Source: Roseomonas populi
GTDB lineage: Bacteria; Pseudomonadota; Alphaproteobacteria; Acetobacterales; Acetobacteraceae
DNA: 64,000 nucleotides
Assembly: GCF_024594815.1 (NCBI RefSeq)
Contig: NZ_JANJOU010000026.1
Coordinates: forward strand, 38,559 to 102,558
Direction of reading: 5' to 3'
The notes beneath the pieces are model-generated. The model was not told where the DNA came from, did not search any database, and worked only from the letters and a program-made list of their open reading frames with translations. The position numbers and the translations under genes are program-made. Of the stretch, positions 24,198 through 32,960 are shown piece after piece. Positions within the stretch are counted from its first letter, which is position 1. Each line of letters begins with the position of its first letter.

Positions 24198-25373
24198 ATG
24201 ACGCGCGTGGTGATCGTCGGGGCGTCCGTCGCCGGGGTGGGTGTGGCCAATGAGCTGCGGCGCCTCGGCCATGCGGGCGAGGTCCTGCTGGTCGATGGCC
24301 AGGACCACCTGCCCTACGACCGTCCGCCCCTCTCCAAGGCGGTGCTGCTGGGCGAGGAGGCGGATGCAGGCCTGCCCTTCCACGAGGCCGCGCACTACGC
24401 CGGGATCGGCGTCGAGCTGGTGCTGGGCCGGGCTGCCGTGTCGCTGGACGCCGCCACGCGGACCATCACCCTGGCCGACGGGACGCGGCTGCGGGGCGAT
24501 GCGGTCGTCATCGCCTCCGGCGCGCGGGCCCGGCACTTTCCCGCGGGGCTTGCCGAGGGCCCGGTCTGGACCATCCGCGACCTAGCCGACGCCCACGCGC
24601 TGCGGCGCCAGCTTCGCCCGGGGATGCGGCTGGCCGTCGTCGGCGGCGGCTTCGTGGGCGCGGAGGTCGCGTCCAGCGCGCGCAAGCTGGGCCTGGAGGT
24701 GACGATCTTTGAGGCCGCGCCGCTGCCCTTCCTGCGTATCCTCGGCCCCGCGGTGGCGACGGAGCTGGCGGCGCTGCACGAAGGGGCGGGCGTGGCCCTC
24801 CGCTGCGGGGTCACGGTGGATCGCATCTCCCGGCACGGGGCGGCGCAGCACCTGCACCTCTCGGACGGGGGAACCGAGGAGGCGGACCTCGTCGTGGCAG
24901 GGCTGGGTTGCCTGCCGAACGTCGAGTGGCTGGAGGGATCGGGCGTGCCCCTTCTCAACGGCATCCTCTGCGACGCCTCTGGCCGGACGGGGCTGGACGG
25001 CATCTTTGCGGCCGGTGACGCGGCGGCCTGGTTCAGCCCTCTCGCGGGCCGGCACGAGAGGCACGAGCACTGGACGGCGGCGCGGGAGCAGGCGCGGATC
25101 GTCGCCGCCGGTATCGCGGGCACGGAGGCGACCGCCTGGGAGGCCTTCGCGCCCTACTTCTGGTCCGACCTGCACGGGCGCCGGGTCCAGGTGCTGGGCG
25201 ACACGGCGGGGGCCGAGGAGGTCCTCTTCGCGCACCGCGACGAGGCGCGCGGCGCCTTTCTGGCCGAGTACCGGCACGGGGGGCGCCTGGTCGGCGTGGT
25301 CGGCTGCAATGCGGGGGCGCGGACCATGCGCTACCTCGCGCGGCTCGCCCCTTCCGCGACCGTGGCGGCCTGA
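24198..25373 (+). CDS. FAD-dependent ferredoxin reductase
   Basis: A 391-residue NAD(P)H-dependent reductase of the rubredoxin/putidaredoxin-reductase type. Two dinucleotide loops are seen, VVIVGASVAGVGVANEL for FAD and LAVVGGGFVGAEVASSA for NAD(P)H, plus DRPPLSK, the IFAAGDAAA motif and a C-terminal reductase domain ending in ARTMRYLARL. It completes the P450 electron chain with the ferredoxin at 21905. An AAGGGGAG site precedes the ATG. Confidence 0.92.
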   Translation: MTRVVIVGASVAGVGVANELRRLGHAGEVLLVDGQDHLPYDRPPLSKAVLLGEEADAGLPFHEAAHYAGIGVELVLGRAAVSLDAATRTITLADGTRLRGDAVVIASGARARHFPAGLAEGPVWTIRDLADAHALRRQLRPGMRLAVVGGGFVGAEVASSARKLGLEVTIFEAAPLPFLRILGPAVATELAALHEGAGVALRCGVTVDRISRHGAAQHLHLSDGGTEEADLVVAGLGCLPNVEWLEGSGVPLLNGILCDASGRTGLDGIFAAGDAAAWFSPLAGRHERHEHWTAAREQARIVAAGIAGTEATAWEAFAPYFWSDLHGRRVQVLGDTAGAEEVLFAHRDEARGAFLAEYRHGGRLVGVVGCNAGARTMRYLARLAPSATVAA

Positions 25374-25386
25374 GAGGCGCGCCGCT

Positions 25387-25680
25387 ATGCCCGCCTACAT
25401 GGTCGCCGAGGTGGAGTTCATCCCCGGCCCCGCGCTGGACCGCTACCGCGCTCTCGCCGGCGCCGCCATCGCTGCGCATGGCGGCACCTTCCTCGTGCGA
25501 GGGCAGGAGAAGGCGCTGACGGAGGGCGAGCACCGCTTCCGCCGCGTCATCATCGTCGCCTTTCCCTCGCTGGATGCGGCGGAGCGCTGGTACCGATCGG
25601 CGGAGTACGCCGAGGCGCTGCGCGCGAGCGGGGAGGCGATGCACCGCACGCTCTACCTCGTCGATGGCGTGCCGCCGTGA
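25387..25680 (+). CDS. DUF1330 family protein
   Basis: A 97-residue protein of the ferredoxin-like dimeric DUF1330 family (MPAYMVAEVEFIPGPALDRYRAL, GGTFLVRGQEKALTEG, FPSLDAAERWYRSAEYAEAL). The function of the family is unknown; members are often found in catabolic operons. It follows the reductase after 13 bases. Confidence 0.88.
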   Translation: MPAYMVAEVEFIPGPALDRYRALAGAAIAAHGGTFLVRGQEKALTEGEHRFRRVIIVAFPSLDAAERWYRSAEYAEALRASGEAMHRTLYLVDGVPP

Positions 25681-25753
25681 GCTGAGGCGGCGCGGAACAC
25701 GACCGGTGGGCAACGACCTGCCGGCGAATGGGGACGTCCAGGGAGGAAGAAGC

Positions 25754-26716
25754 ATGTTCAAGTGGATCGCCGCGGCCATCGGGGTACTCGGTGCCTGGGC
25801 CGCCCAGGCGCAGCCTCCGGGCCAGGACTGGCCCAACCGGACCATCCGCGTGATCTCTCCCTATGCGCCTGGCGGCGCGGCGGACGCCACCGCGCGGCTG
25901 GCAGGGCAGGAACTGCAGCGCATCCTCGGCCAGACCGTGGTGGTGGAGAACCGCTCTGGCGCCAGCGGCACGATCGGAGGGGAGGTGGTGCGGCAGGCGG
26001 CGCCGGACGGCTACACGCTGCTCGCCTCGCCCAGTTCGCATATCCTGGCGCGCCACGTGCTGCGCGCCGCGCCCTACGACCCCCAGGCGGATTTCACCCC
26101 GGTCGCGCGGTTCGCAGAGGGGCCGATGCTGGTGCTGGTGAACCCAGCCATGCCGGCGGGCACCATCGCGGAGGCGCTGCCGCTCGTGCGGGCGAACCCC
26201 TCCCGCTTCACCTTCGGCCTGGGCGGGCTGGGTGCCGCGAGCCACCTGGCGGTGCTGCAGTTCCTGCGGCAGGCCGGGGTGGACCTCGCCATGGTGGCCT
26301 ATCGTGGCTCGGCGCCGGCGCTGACCGACCTTGTCTCCGGCAACATCCAACTCATGATCGATCCCGGCGGCTTCCCGCTGGTGCAGGACGGCCGTCTGAA
26401 GGCGCTGGCGATCACGGGCTCCCGCCGTCATCCCCTCCTGCCGGGCGTGCCCACCGCCGCCGAGAGCGGCATGCCGGGGCTGGAGATGGTGGGGTGGTAC
26501 GGGCTGTGGGGTCCGAAGGACCTGCCCGTGCCGATCGTAGCGAGGCTGAACGCGGCCATGGTGCAGGCCGTCCAGCAGCCGGCCGTGGTGCAGCGCCTCT
26601 ACGCGCTGGGCCTCGTGCCGGCCTCCAGCACGCCGGCGGCCCTCGTCCAGTACATCCAGGAGGATCTGGCGCGCAGTGCCACCCTCCTGCAGGAGGCGCA
26701 CTACCAGCCCGAGTGA
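25754..26716 (+). CDS. Bug/TctC-family solute receptor
   Basis: A 320-residue periplasmic binding protein with signal peptide MFKWIAAAIGVLGAWAAQAQ. It shows VISPYAPGGAADATARL, VVVENRSGASGTIGG, LGGLGAASHLAVLQF and VAYRGSAPALTDLV, all Bug-family positions. It ends the P450 operon 73 bases behind the DUF1330 gene and has a GGGAGGAAG site. It probably captures the substrate of that pathway. Its stop is 13 bases from the stop of the convergent SMP-30 gene. Confidence 0.92.
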   Translation: MFKWIAAAIGVLGAWAAQAQPPGQDWPNRTIRVISPYAPGGAADATARLAGQELQRILGQTVVVENRSGASGTIGGEVVRQAAPDGYTLLASPSSHILARHVLRAAPYDPQADFTPVARFAEGPMLVLVNPAMPAGTIAEALPLVRANPSRFTFGLGGLGAASHLAVLQFLRQAGVDLAMVAYRGSAPALTDLVSGNIQLMIDPGGFPLVQDGRLKALAITGSRRHPLLPGVPTAAESGMPGLEMVGWYGLWGPKDLPVPIVARLNAAMVQAVQQPAVVQRLYALGLVPASSTPAALVQYIQEDLARSATLLQEAHYQPE

Positions 26717-26729
26717 GCGGCGAGGCGGC

Positions 26730-27566
26730 CTAGCGGAAGGGGTGGAGCGCCAGCCCTTCCGCGCCGACATTGAGCGCGAGGACCTGCCCGCGCCCCGACG
26801 CCGTGACGATCAGCACGCCTCCCATGAAGCAGAGGTTCGTCGTCATCGTGCCCTCGCCCAGCTCGATGCGGCGGAGAGGCGCGCCGGAGGGATCGAACAC
26901 CTCCACCCCACCGGAACCCGGCGTGCAGGCCCAGATGTTCCCTTCCACATCGATGGCGAGCCCATCCGGCCTTGCCTTTGCGGTGGTGCAGAGAACGCCA
27001 TTGGAGGAGGGGATGCCCGCTGGGCCGAGCGAGAGGCGCTCGATCGCGCGGTCATGCGTGCAGGCCAGGTAGAGATGGGCGCCAGTGGCGTCGAAGGCCA
27101 GGCCGTTTGGGAAGTGGCGGCCCTCGATCATCACCTCGCATCGTCCGGTCTCCGGGTCGCACGCGACGACGCGGCCCTCGACCGGCTCGTGCAGCGCCCG
27201 GTCGGTCAGGGGGTCCGTGACCCAGAGGCGGCCATCGGGACCGAAGGCGAGGTCGTTGGGCGCCTCGAAGGGATAGTCGAAGGCGTATTCCACGCGACCG
27301 TCGCGGATCCGCTGCACGCCGGGCCGCGCGGCCCCCGAGGCCCCGAAAATGCCGCCGTTCTGCGCGACGTAGAGCGCATCCCCGGACCAGGCCAGCCCGT
27401 TCGGCCCGCCGCCCGTCGCATGGCTTTCCAGCAGGCGGCCGGAGGCATCGAGAACGTGGACAAGGCCCGCGCTGATGGAGGCGATTGCCAGGCGCCCATC
27501 CGGGTGCACCGCCGGTCCCTCGATGAAGCCGAGGCCCTCCGCCAGGAGGCGGGGCTGCAGGTCCAC
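26730..27566 (-). CDS. SMP-30/gluconolactonase family lactonase
   Basis: A 278-residue six-bladed beta-propeller of the SMP-30/gluconolactonase/LRE family. Seen: EGLGFIEGPAVHPDGRL, EAPNDLAFGPDGRLWVTD, FPNGLAFDATGAHLYLACT and RPDGLAIDVEGNIWA, which provide the E, N and D metal ligands. It presumably opens a lactone intermediate. The start is a GTG two bases beyond the stop of the upstream cupin gene, so the two are co-translated. Confidence 0.88.
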   Translation of the reverse strand: MDLQPRLLAEGLGFIEGPAVHPDGRLAIASISAGLVHVLDASGRLLESHATGGGPNGLAWSGDALYVAQNGGIFGASGAARPGVQRIRDGRVEYAFDYPFEAPNDLAFGPDGRLWVTDPLTDRALHEPVEGRVVACDPETGRCEVMIEGRHFPNGLAFDATGAHLYLACTHDRAIERLSLGPAGIPSSNGVLCTTAKARPDGLAIDVEGNIWACTPGSGGVEVFDPSGAPLRRIELGEGTMTTNLCFMGGVLIVTASGRGQVLALNVGAEGLALHPFR

Positions 27567-27568
27567 GC

Positions 27569-28612
27569 TCAGCCCTCCTCCGTGCGGTGCAGCCCCAAGG
27601 CCTGCAGCACGGGGATGTCGTTCACCTGGAAGAGGATGGCGGGCTCGGCACCGTCATTCGCGTGGCTATGCAGGGCCCAGGGCGGCAGGGCAATGAAGTC
27701 GCCAGCACCCCATTCGAAGACCTGCCCTTCCACCCGCATCCGTCCCGCGCCGCGCACGGCGTGGTAGACGACGCTGCCGGTGTGCCGATGCGCCCGCGTG
27801 CGCGCCCCGGGGCGCAGCATCTGCAGCGCGGTGCCGAGCGTCGGCAGGGCGGGGCCGCCCGTCAGCGGGTTCTGGTACTCGAGGATGACGTCGTCGAAGG
27901 GATCGGGATCCAGCCCCGCCGCCCCCTCCAGCGCCGCCAGCGCACGGTCCCACGAATAGGCGAGGATCGGGCTGGCACGGCCCGCATGGCCCGCGCCCGG
28001 CGGCCGCATGATGCCGCTGCCGAACTGGCGGAAGGACCGGTCCTGCACGCGGGAGACGGGCTGGCGCGGCGCCTCCGACCCCTCGAAGGAGACCGCGTGC
28101 AGCGTGCGGACGAGGGAGATGTCCAGCACGTCCAGCCAGACCATGGGCCGGTCGCCCTTGTTCTCGTGGTCGTGCCAGGTGCCGCTGGGGGTGAGGACGA
28201 GGTCGCCCTCGTTCATCTCGTAGAGTTCGCCATCCACCACCGTGTCCGAGCCGCGCCCCCTCATGATGAAGCGCAGGGCCGTGGCCGCGTGGCGGTGGGC
28301 GGTCGCGACCTCGCCGGGCAGGATGTACTGGATGGAGGCCCAGAAGGTCGGGGTGGTGCCGTAGGGCAGGCCGGGATTGGCCAGCCGCAGCGTGCGCCGC
28401 TGCCCGCCCGCCTCCAGCTTCAGGCTGGCGCCGATCTTCTCCAGCAGGGCGGCCAGTTCCTCCGCCCGCCAGTGCCAGGGAACCATGCTGCTGCTGGGTG
28501 TGCGGGTGAAGAGCGGCGGGTCGCCCGGCTGGGCAACGGCGATGTTGTGCGCCGCCAGCTCCGCGGCCAGCTCCGCGCGGGCCCTCGCATCCGTCATGAC
28601 GGCCTCGGCCAT
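27569..28612 (-). CDS. gentisate 1,2-dioxygenase-like bicupin
   Basis: A 347-residue double-cupin protein of the gentisate/1-hydroxy-2-naphthoate/salicylate dioxygenase family. The first cupin carries the iron ligands in ATAHRHAATALRFIM and GTWHDHEN; the second has TRAHRHTGSVVYHAV and LHSHAND. Both metal sites look complete, which is unusual because the classical enzymes use mainly the N-terminal one. GGGAGGA precedes the ATG at 28612. It is divergent from the prpF-like gene, whose operon carries a second, different bicupin of the same family. Confidence 0.85.
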   Translation of the reverse strand: MAEAVMTDARARAELAAELAAHNIAVAQPGDPPLFTRTPSSSMVPWHWRAEELAALLEKIGASLKLEAGGQRRTLRLANPGLPYGTTPTFWASIQYILPGEVATAHRHAATALRFIMRGRGSDTVVDGELYEMNEGDLVLTPSGTWHDHENKGDRPMVWLDVLDISLVRTLHAVSFEGSEAPRQPVSRVQDRSFRQFGSGIMRPPGAGHAGRASPILAYSWDRALAALEGAAGLDPDPFDDVILEYQNPLTGGPALPTLGTALQMLRPGARTRAHRHTGSVVYHAVRGAGRMRVEGQVFEWGAGDFIALPPWALHSHANDGAEPAILFQVNDIPVLQALGLHRTEEG

Positions 28613-28689
28613 GCGGGTCCTCCCTTGTCGCCGCGCAGGATCGGCCCGGCTTTACCGAGGAGGTGGGCCGCGCGGACCGCCCCTGTCCA

Positions 28690-28718
28690 ATACGAAATCC
28701 ACGCCCTTTCCATACGAA
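28690..28718. promoter_or_regulatory. direct repeat in divergent promoter region
   Basis: ATACGAA occurs at 28690-28696 and again at 28712-28718, 22 bases apart (two helical turns), in the 190-base gap between the divergent bicupin and prpF-like operons. This is suitable for cooperative binding of a regulator. No regulator gene is immediately adjacent; the nearest candidate is the LysR ending at 34607. Confidence 0.4.
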
Positions 28719-28802
28719 CGAGACGTAGTGCTTTTCCCGGAACACCGGGTGCAAGGTATTGCCGAAGCCGCCACGAAAAGGGCCGGCACGGAGGAGACGG
28801 GC

Positions 28803-29996
28803 ATGCCGAGACAGGGGGCGCCGCGTGACCTGGCTGGCCGGGAGGCGGGGGCCCAGAGGGCCGTGCGGGCACCGGGGCGTGAGAGCTACCCGGCCGTGTT
28901 CATGCGCGGTGGCACCAGCCGCGCCCTGTTCTTCCACCGGCGCGACCTGCCGACGGGGAACCCCGGCGACGACACGGCAGATTGGGACCGCATCTTCTGC
29001 GCCGCGCTCGGCACGCCGGACCCGAACGGGCGCCAGCTGGACGGCATGGGCGGTGGCATCTCCTCGCTCTCCAAGATCGCGGTGATCGGCCCGCCGAGCC
29101 GGGCGGATGCCGACGTGGACTACACCTTCGCGCAGGTGGCGATCGGCGAGCGCTTGGTCGGCTACCGCGGCAATTGCGGCAACATCTCCTCCGCCGTCGG
29201 CCCCTTTGCGGTGGAGGAAGGGCTCGTCCCCGCCCCCGCGGACGGTGAGGCGGTGGTCCGCATCCACAACACCAACACCGGCAAGATCATCGAGAGCCGC
29301 TTCGCGATGCGGGACGGCCTGCCTGAGGAGGCGGGCGGGATGGAGCTTCAGGGCGTCGGGGCGGGCGCACCGATCCGCCTGGCCTTCCGTGATCCCGGCG
29401 GCGCGGCGACCGGGCGGCTGCTGCCCACCGGGCGCGCGGTGGAGGGGCTGGATATCGAGGGCCTGGGCAGGGTCGAGGTCTCGCTGGTGGATGCCGCCAA
29501 TCCCGTCGTCTTCGTCGGTGCCGCCTCCATCGGGCTGCGCGGGGATGAGACCCCGGGCGAGCTGGACGCCTGGCCCGGCCGGCCGCTCTTCGAGGCGATC
29601 CGCGTGCGGGCCGCCGTGGCCATGGGCCTGGCGGGCGAGGAGGAGGCGCGGCAGAGCCTGAAGAACCTGCCGCTCGTCTCCCTCGTTGCCGCCCCGCGCG
29701 GGACGGTCGCGGCCGTCGCCACGCGGATGATCTCCTCCGGCCAGCCGCACAAGGCGACGCCGCTGACAGGCGCCATGTGCCTGGCCATCGCCGCGCGCCT
29801 GCCCGGCAGCGTGGTGCAGCGGGCCCTGCGCCCGGGTGCGGTGGAGGAGGGCGACTTCGTCGTCGAGCACGCCTCCGGAACCCTCGCGGTCGCCGCAGTG
29901 GTGGAGCAGGGCGAGGTGGGACCGGTGGCGCGAGAGGCCGTGGTGTACCGCACCGCGCGCCGGCTGATGGAAGGGCGGGTCTACCTCCGCTCCTGA
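28803..29996 (+). CDS. PrpF/GalD/LigU-family isomerase
   Basis: A 397-residue protein of the PrpF family (diaminopimelate-epimerase fold). N-terminal YPAVFMRGGTSRALFF, GMGGGISSLSKIAVI, RGNCGNISSAVGPFAVEEG with a catalytic-type cysteine, and SGQPHKATPLTGAMCLA near the C-terminus are typical. Known members isomerise trans-aconitate or methylaconitate (PrpF) or 4-oxalomesaconate in aromatic-acid degradation (GalD, LigU). With dioxygenase and FAH genes behind it, an isomerase or tautomerase of a ring-cleavage product is the better guess. GGAGGAGA precedes the ATG. Confidence 0.87.
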   Translation: MPRQGAPRDLAGREAGAQRAVRAPGRESYPAVFMRGGTSRALFFHRRDLPTGNPGDDTADWDRIFCAALGTPDPNGRQLDGMGGGISSLSKIAVIGPPSRADADVDYTFAQVAIGERLVGYRGNCGNISSAVGPFAVEEGLVPAPADGEAVVRIHNTNTGKIIESRFAMRDGLPEEAGGMELQGVGAGAPIRLAFRDPGGAATGRLLPTGRAVEGLDIEGLGRVEVSLVDAANPVVFVGAASIGLRGDETPGELDAWPGRPLFEAIRVRAAVAMGLAGEEEARQSLKNLPLVSLVAAPRGTVAAVATRMISSGQPHKATPLTGAMCLAIAARLPGSVVQRALRPGAVEEGDFVVEHASGTLAVAAVVEQGEVGPVAREAVVYRTARRLMEGRVYLRS

Positions 29997-30050
29997 GACA
30001 GACTCGCTGGAAGAACGACGCCTCGAGGAGGCGCATGGAGGATGGATCCA

Positions 30051-31067
30051 ATGCTCATCGAACAGGGTGGAGACGGTGCAGCGGCCGCGCCGCCGTCGCC
30101 GGAGCGGCTGGCGGCCGCCGCGAGCCTGCCGGAACTCTACGGGCTGCTGGAGCCCCTTTCCGTCGGGCCGGGCTGGGCCAAGCCGACACCGTCGATCTGG
30201 CCCTCGCCGAAGGAGACCTTCCGGCCGGCGCACTGGGACTATGCGCGCGCGAAGGCGGCGCTCGACGCCGCCGGGCATTTGGTGGACACGAAGCTGGCCG
30301 AGCGGCGCAACCTCATCCTCGCCAACCCGGTCGAGGGCAACACCTACGCCACCGCGCGCACCCTGGTGGCCGCCTATCAGATGATCCTGCCGGGCGAGCA
30401 GGCGCGCTCGCACCGCCACACGCCGAATGCGCTACGCCTCATCGTGGATGCGGAGCCCGGCACCTACACGGTGGTGGATGGTGAGCGCCTGCCCATGCTG
30501 CCCGGCGACGTGCTGCTGACGCCGAACTGGCGCTGGCACGGCCACGGCAACGACAGCACCGCCCCTGCCTACTGGATCGACGTGCTGGACGCGCCGTTGG
30601 TGCAGCTGCTGGAGCCCATGTTCCTGGAGCACCACCCGGAGGTGTACGAGCCGGTGCGCGCGAACGCCGAGGCCTCGCCCATGTGGTTTCCCTGGGCCGA
30701 GACGCAGAGGCGCCTGGATGCGGCCGCGCCGACGCCGGAGGGCCCCTGGGGCACGGCCGTGGCCCTCGGCGATCCGGCCATGGAGACGATCGGGCTGGCC
30801 ATGATCCGCCTCTCGCCCGGCATCGCCACCGCTCCCCACCGCACGACCGCCAACAATGTCTTCGCCGTGGTCCAGGGGGAGGGCGAGAGCAGCGTGGACG
30901 GGGAGAGCATCCCCTGGCGCCGCGGCGATGTCTTCGTGGTGCCGGCCTGGAGGCCCCAGTCGCACAGGTCGGATGATGGTGCCGTCCTGCTGCGCGTCAC
31001 CGACGAGCCCGCCATGGCGCGGCTTGGCTTCCTTCGTGAGACGGCCGGTCAAGGAGAGATCGCATGA
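30051..31067 (+). CDS. gentisate 1,2-dioxygenase-like bicupin
   Basis: A 338-residue bicupin. The N-terminal cupin has RSHRHTPNALRLIV and WRWHGHGND as probable Fe(II) ligands; the C-terminal cupin has APHRTTANNVFAVV and PQSHRSDD, a partly degraded site. ATG at 30051 has GGAGG at a good distance; ATGs at 30042 and 30035 are less well placed. The stop overlaps the FAH gene by four bases. Ring fission of gentisate or a similar ortho/para-hydroxylated acid would give the substrate for that hydrolase. Confidence 0.87.
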   Translation: MLIEQGGDGAAAAPPSPERLAAAASLPELYGLLEPLSVGPGWAKPTPSIWPSPKETFRPAHWDYARAKAALDAAGHLVDTKLAERRNLILANPVEGNTYATARTLVAAYQMILPGEQARSHRHTPNALRLIVDAEPGTYTVVDGERLPMLPGDVLLTPNWRWHGHGNDSTAPAYWIDVLDAPLVQLLEPMFLEHHPEVYEPVRANAEASPMWFPWAETQRRLDAAAPTPEGPWGTAVALGDPAMETIGLAMIRLSPGIATAPHRTTANNVFAVVQGEGESSVDGESIPWRRGDVFVVPAWRPQSHRSDDGAVLLRVTDEPAMARLGFLRETAGQGEIA

Positions 31068-31951
31068 AACTCGCCGTCTTTGACGACAACCGGCTGGCGG
31101 TCGTGGAGGGGGACAGCCTCTACGACGTGACGGACGCCGTCCCGAGCCATGGGGCCGCCTGGCCGCCCGTGTTCATGCAGCACGTCATCTCCGATTGGGC
31201 CGCAACGGCGCCCCGCCTCTCGGAGGCGCGCCAGGGCGCCCCGGCCATCCCGCGGGGCTCGGTGACGCTGCGCTCGCCCATCCCCTTCACCGGCAACATC
31301 GTCGCGGCACCCGCCAACTACACCAAGCACGTGGGCGAGCTGGGCGATCGCGGCGTCACCGCGAAGGGGAACTCCGCCCGCGACGTGGGCTTCTTCCTGA
31401 AGGCCACCTCCTCCCTCTCCGGCGCGGACGAACCCATCGTGCTGCCGGTGAACTCCGGCCGGCGCTTCGACCACGAGACGGAGCTGGGCGTCATCATCGG
31501 CCGCACCTGCCGGAACGTCCGGCGCGATCAGGCCCTGGACTACGTCTTCGGTTATGCCTGCCTGATCGACCTGAGCATGCGCATCGAACCCGGCCGGCCG
31601 GCGGAGGAGCGCTGCACGCGCAAGTCCTTCGACAGCTTCACCCCGCTCGGCCCCTGGATCGTCACTGCGGACGAGGTGCCCGACCCGCAATCCCTCTTCA
31701 ACCGCCTCTGGGTCAACGGCGAGCTGCGGCAGGAGGCGAACACGAGCGAGATGACGGTCGGCGTCGCCGAGTTGATCGAGCTGATCTCCTCCGTGATGAC
31801 GCTGCGCCCGGGCGACGTGATCGCCTCCGGTACGCCGCAGGGCGTAGGGCCGGTGGTGCCCGGGGACCAGGTGACGATCGAGATCGAGCGCGTGGGCCGC
31901 ATGACGCTGAACGTGGTCGCCGCGGCCGAGGCCGCGCCGCGCATCTTCTAG
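31064..31951 (+). CDS. fumarylacetoacetate hydrolase family protein
   Basis: A 295-residue FAH-fold enzyme. The metal ligands of the family appear in HETELGVIIG (E-x-E) and GYACLIDLSMR (D); the C-terminal GDVIASGTPQGVGPV loop is the hallmark. Family members hydrolyse fumarylpyruvate, maleylpyruvate or acylpyruvates, or decarboxylate and isomerise related acids, which fits the dioxygenase immediately upstream. Confidence 0.9.
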   Translation: MKLAVFDDNRLAVVEGDSLYDVTDAVPSHGAAWPPVFMQHVISDWAATAPRLSEARQGAPAIPRGSVTLRSPIPFTGNIVAAPANYTKHVGELGDRGVTAKGNSARDVGFFLKATSSLSGADEPIVLPVNSGRRFDHETELGVIIGRTCRNVRRDQALDYVFGYACLIDLSMRIEPGRPAEERCTRKSFDSFTPLGPWIVTADEVPDPQSLFNRLWVNGELRQEANTSEMTVGVAELIELISSVMTLRPGDVIASGTPQGVGPVVPGDQVTIEIERVGRMTLNVVAAAEAAPRIF

Positions 31952-31965
31952 GGGAAGGAAACGAC

Positions 31966-32934
31966 ATGCGCAGAAGAGCGCTTCTCGCCGCACCGGTGCT
32001 GGCGTTCGCGGCGCGGGCCGCGCGGGCACAGTCCTGGCCCGCGCGTCCGGTCCGGGTCATCATCCCCTTCCCGCCGGGCGGGGGCATCGACATCCTGGTC
32101 CGCGCCGTCGGGGCGGAGCTGTCGTCGCGCTGGGGACAGCCCGTGGTGGTGGAGAGCCGCGCCGGCGCCTCCGGCATCATCGGCGCCGAGGCCGCGGCGC
32201 GCTCCGCGCCCGATGGCTACACATTGCTGGGCACGGTGAACCAGACCTTCACCACCAACCGCTTCCTCTTCCGCACGCTGCCCTACGACCCGGACAAGGG
32301 CTTCACCCCGGTCAGCCTGATGGTGCAGAGCGACCACATGCTGCTGGCCCATCCCTCGGTGGAGGCCGACGACGTGGCCGGGCTGATCCGCCTGGCGAAA
32401 GGCAAGCCCGGCAGCCTGACCTACGGCTCCTTCGGCAGCGGAACCCAGCCGCAGCTCGTCTACGAGGCGATGAACCAGCATGAGAAGCTGGACATCCTGC
32501 ACGTGCCCTACAACGGCATCGCGCCCCTCATGCTCGCCACAACGCGCGGCGAGGTGATGCTGGCCACGGGCAGCGCGAGCGTGGCCGGGGAGCTGATCCG
32601 CACGGGGAAGATCAAGGCCCTGGGCACCGCCGGCAGCCGGCGCATCGGCCAGTTCCCGCAGGTGCCGACGACGGGCGAGCAGGGCTTTCCCTACATCCGT
32701 GCCTCCATCTGGTACGGCCTCTTCGCCCCGGCCGGGACGCCGGACGAGGTGGTGCAGCGGATCGGGAACGACGTGCGCGAGGTCCTCAACACGCCGGCCT
32801 TCACCCAGGCGCAGGTGACCAACCGCGGCCTGGACTTGGTGGCGAGCGACGGCCCCGCGCTGGCGCGCGAGATCCGGGACGAGACCGCCTCCGTCGGCGA
32901 GATCATCCGTGCGGCGCGGATCGAGCCGCAATGA
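31966..32934 (+). CDS. Bug/TctC-family solute receptor
   Basis: A 322-residue periplasmic binding protein with leader MRRRALLAAPVLAFAARAARAQ. Family positions VIIPFPPGGGIDILVRA, VVVESRAGASGIIG, YGSFGSGTQPQLVYEA and HVPYNGIAPLMLATT are present. It lies between the FAH hydrolase and the FAD hydroxylase and probably supplies the aromatic or dicarboxylic substrate. GGGGAAGGAA precedes the ATG. Confidence 0.92.
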   Translation: MRRRALLAAPVLAFAARAARAQSWPARPVRVIIPFPPGGGIDILVRAVGAELSSRWGQPVVVESRAGASGIIGAEAAARSAPDGYTLLGTVNQTFTTNRFLFRTLPYDPDKGFTPVSLMVQSDHMLLAHPSVEADDVAGLIRLAKGKPGSLTYGSFGSGTQPQLVYEAMNQHEKLDILHVPYNGIAPLMLATTRGEVMLATGSASVAGELIRTGKIKALGTAGSRRIGQFPQVPTTGEQGFPYIRASIWYGLFAPAGTPDEVVQRIGNDVREVLNTPAFTQAQVTNRGLDLVASDGPALAREIRDETASVGEIIRAARIEPQ

Positions 32935-32960
32935 GCAGTCCAGGACAGGAGGGAGCGGTG

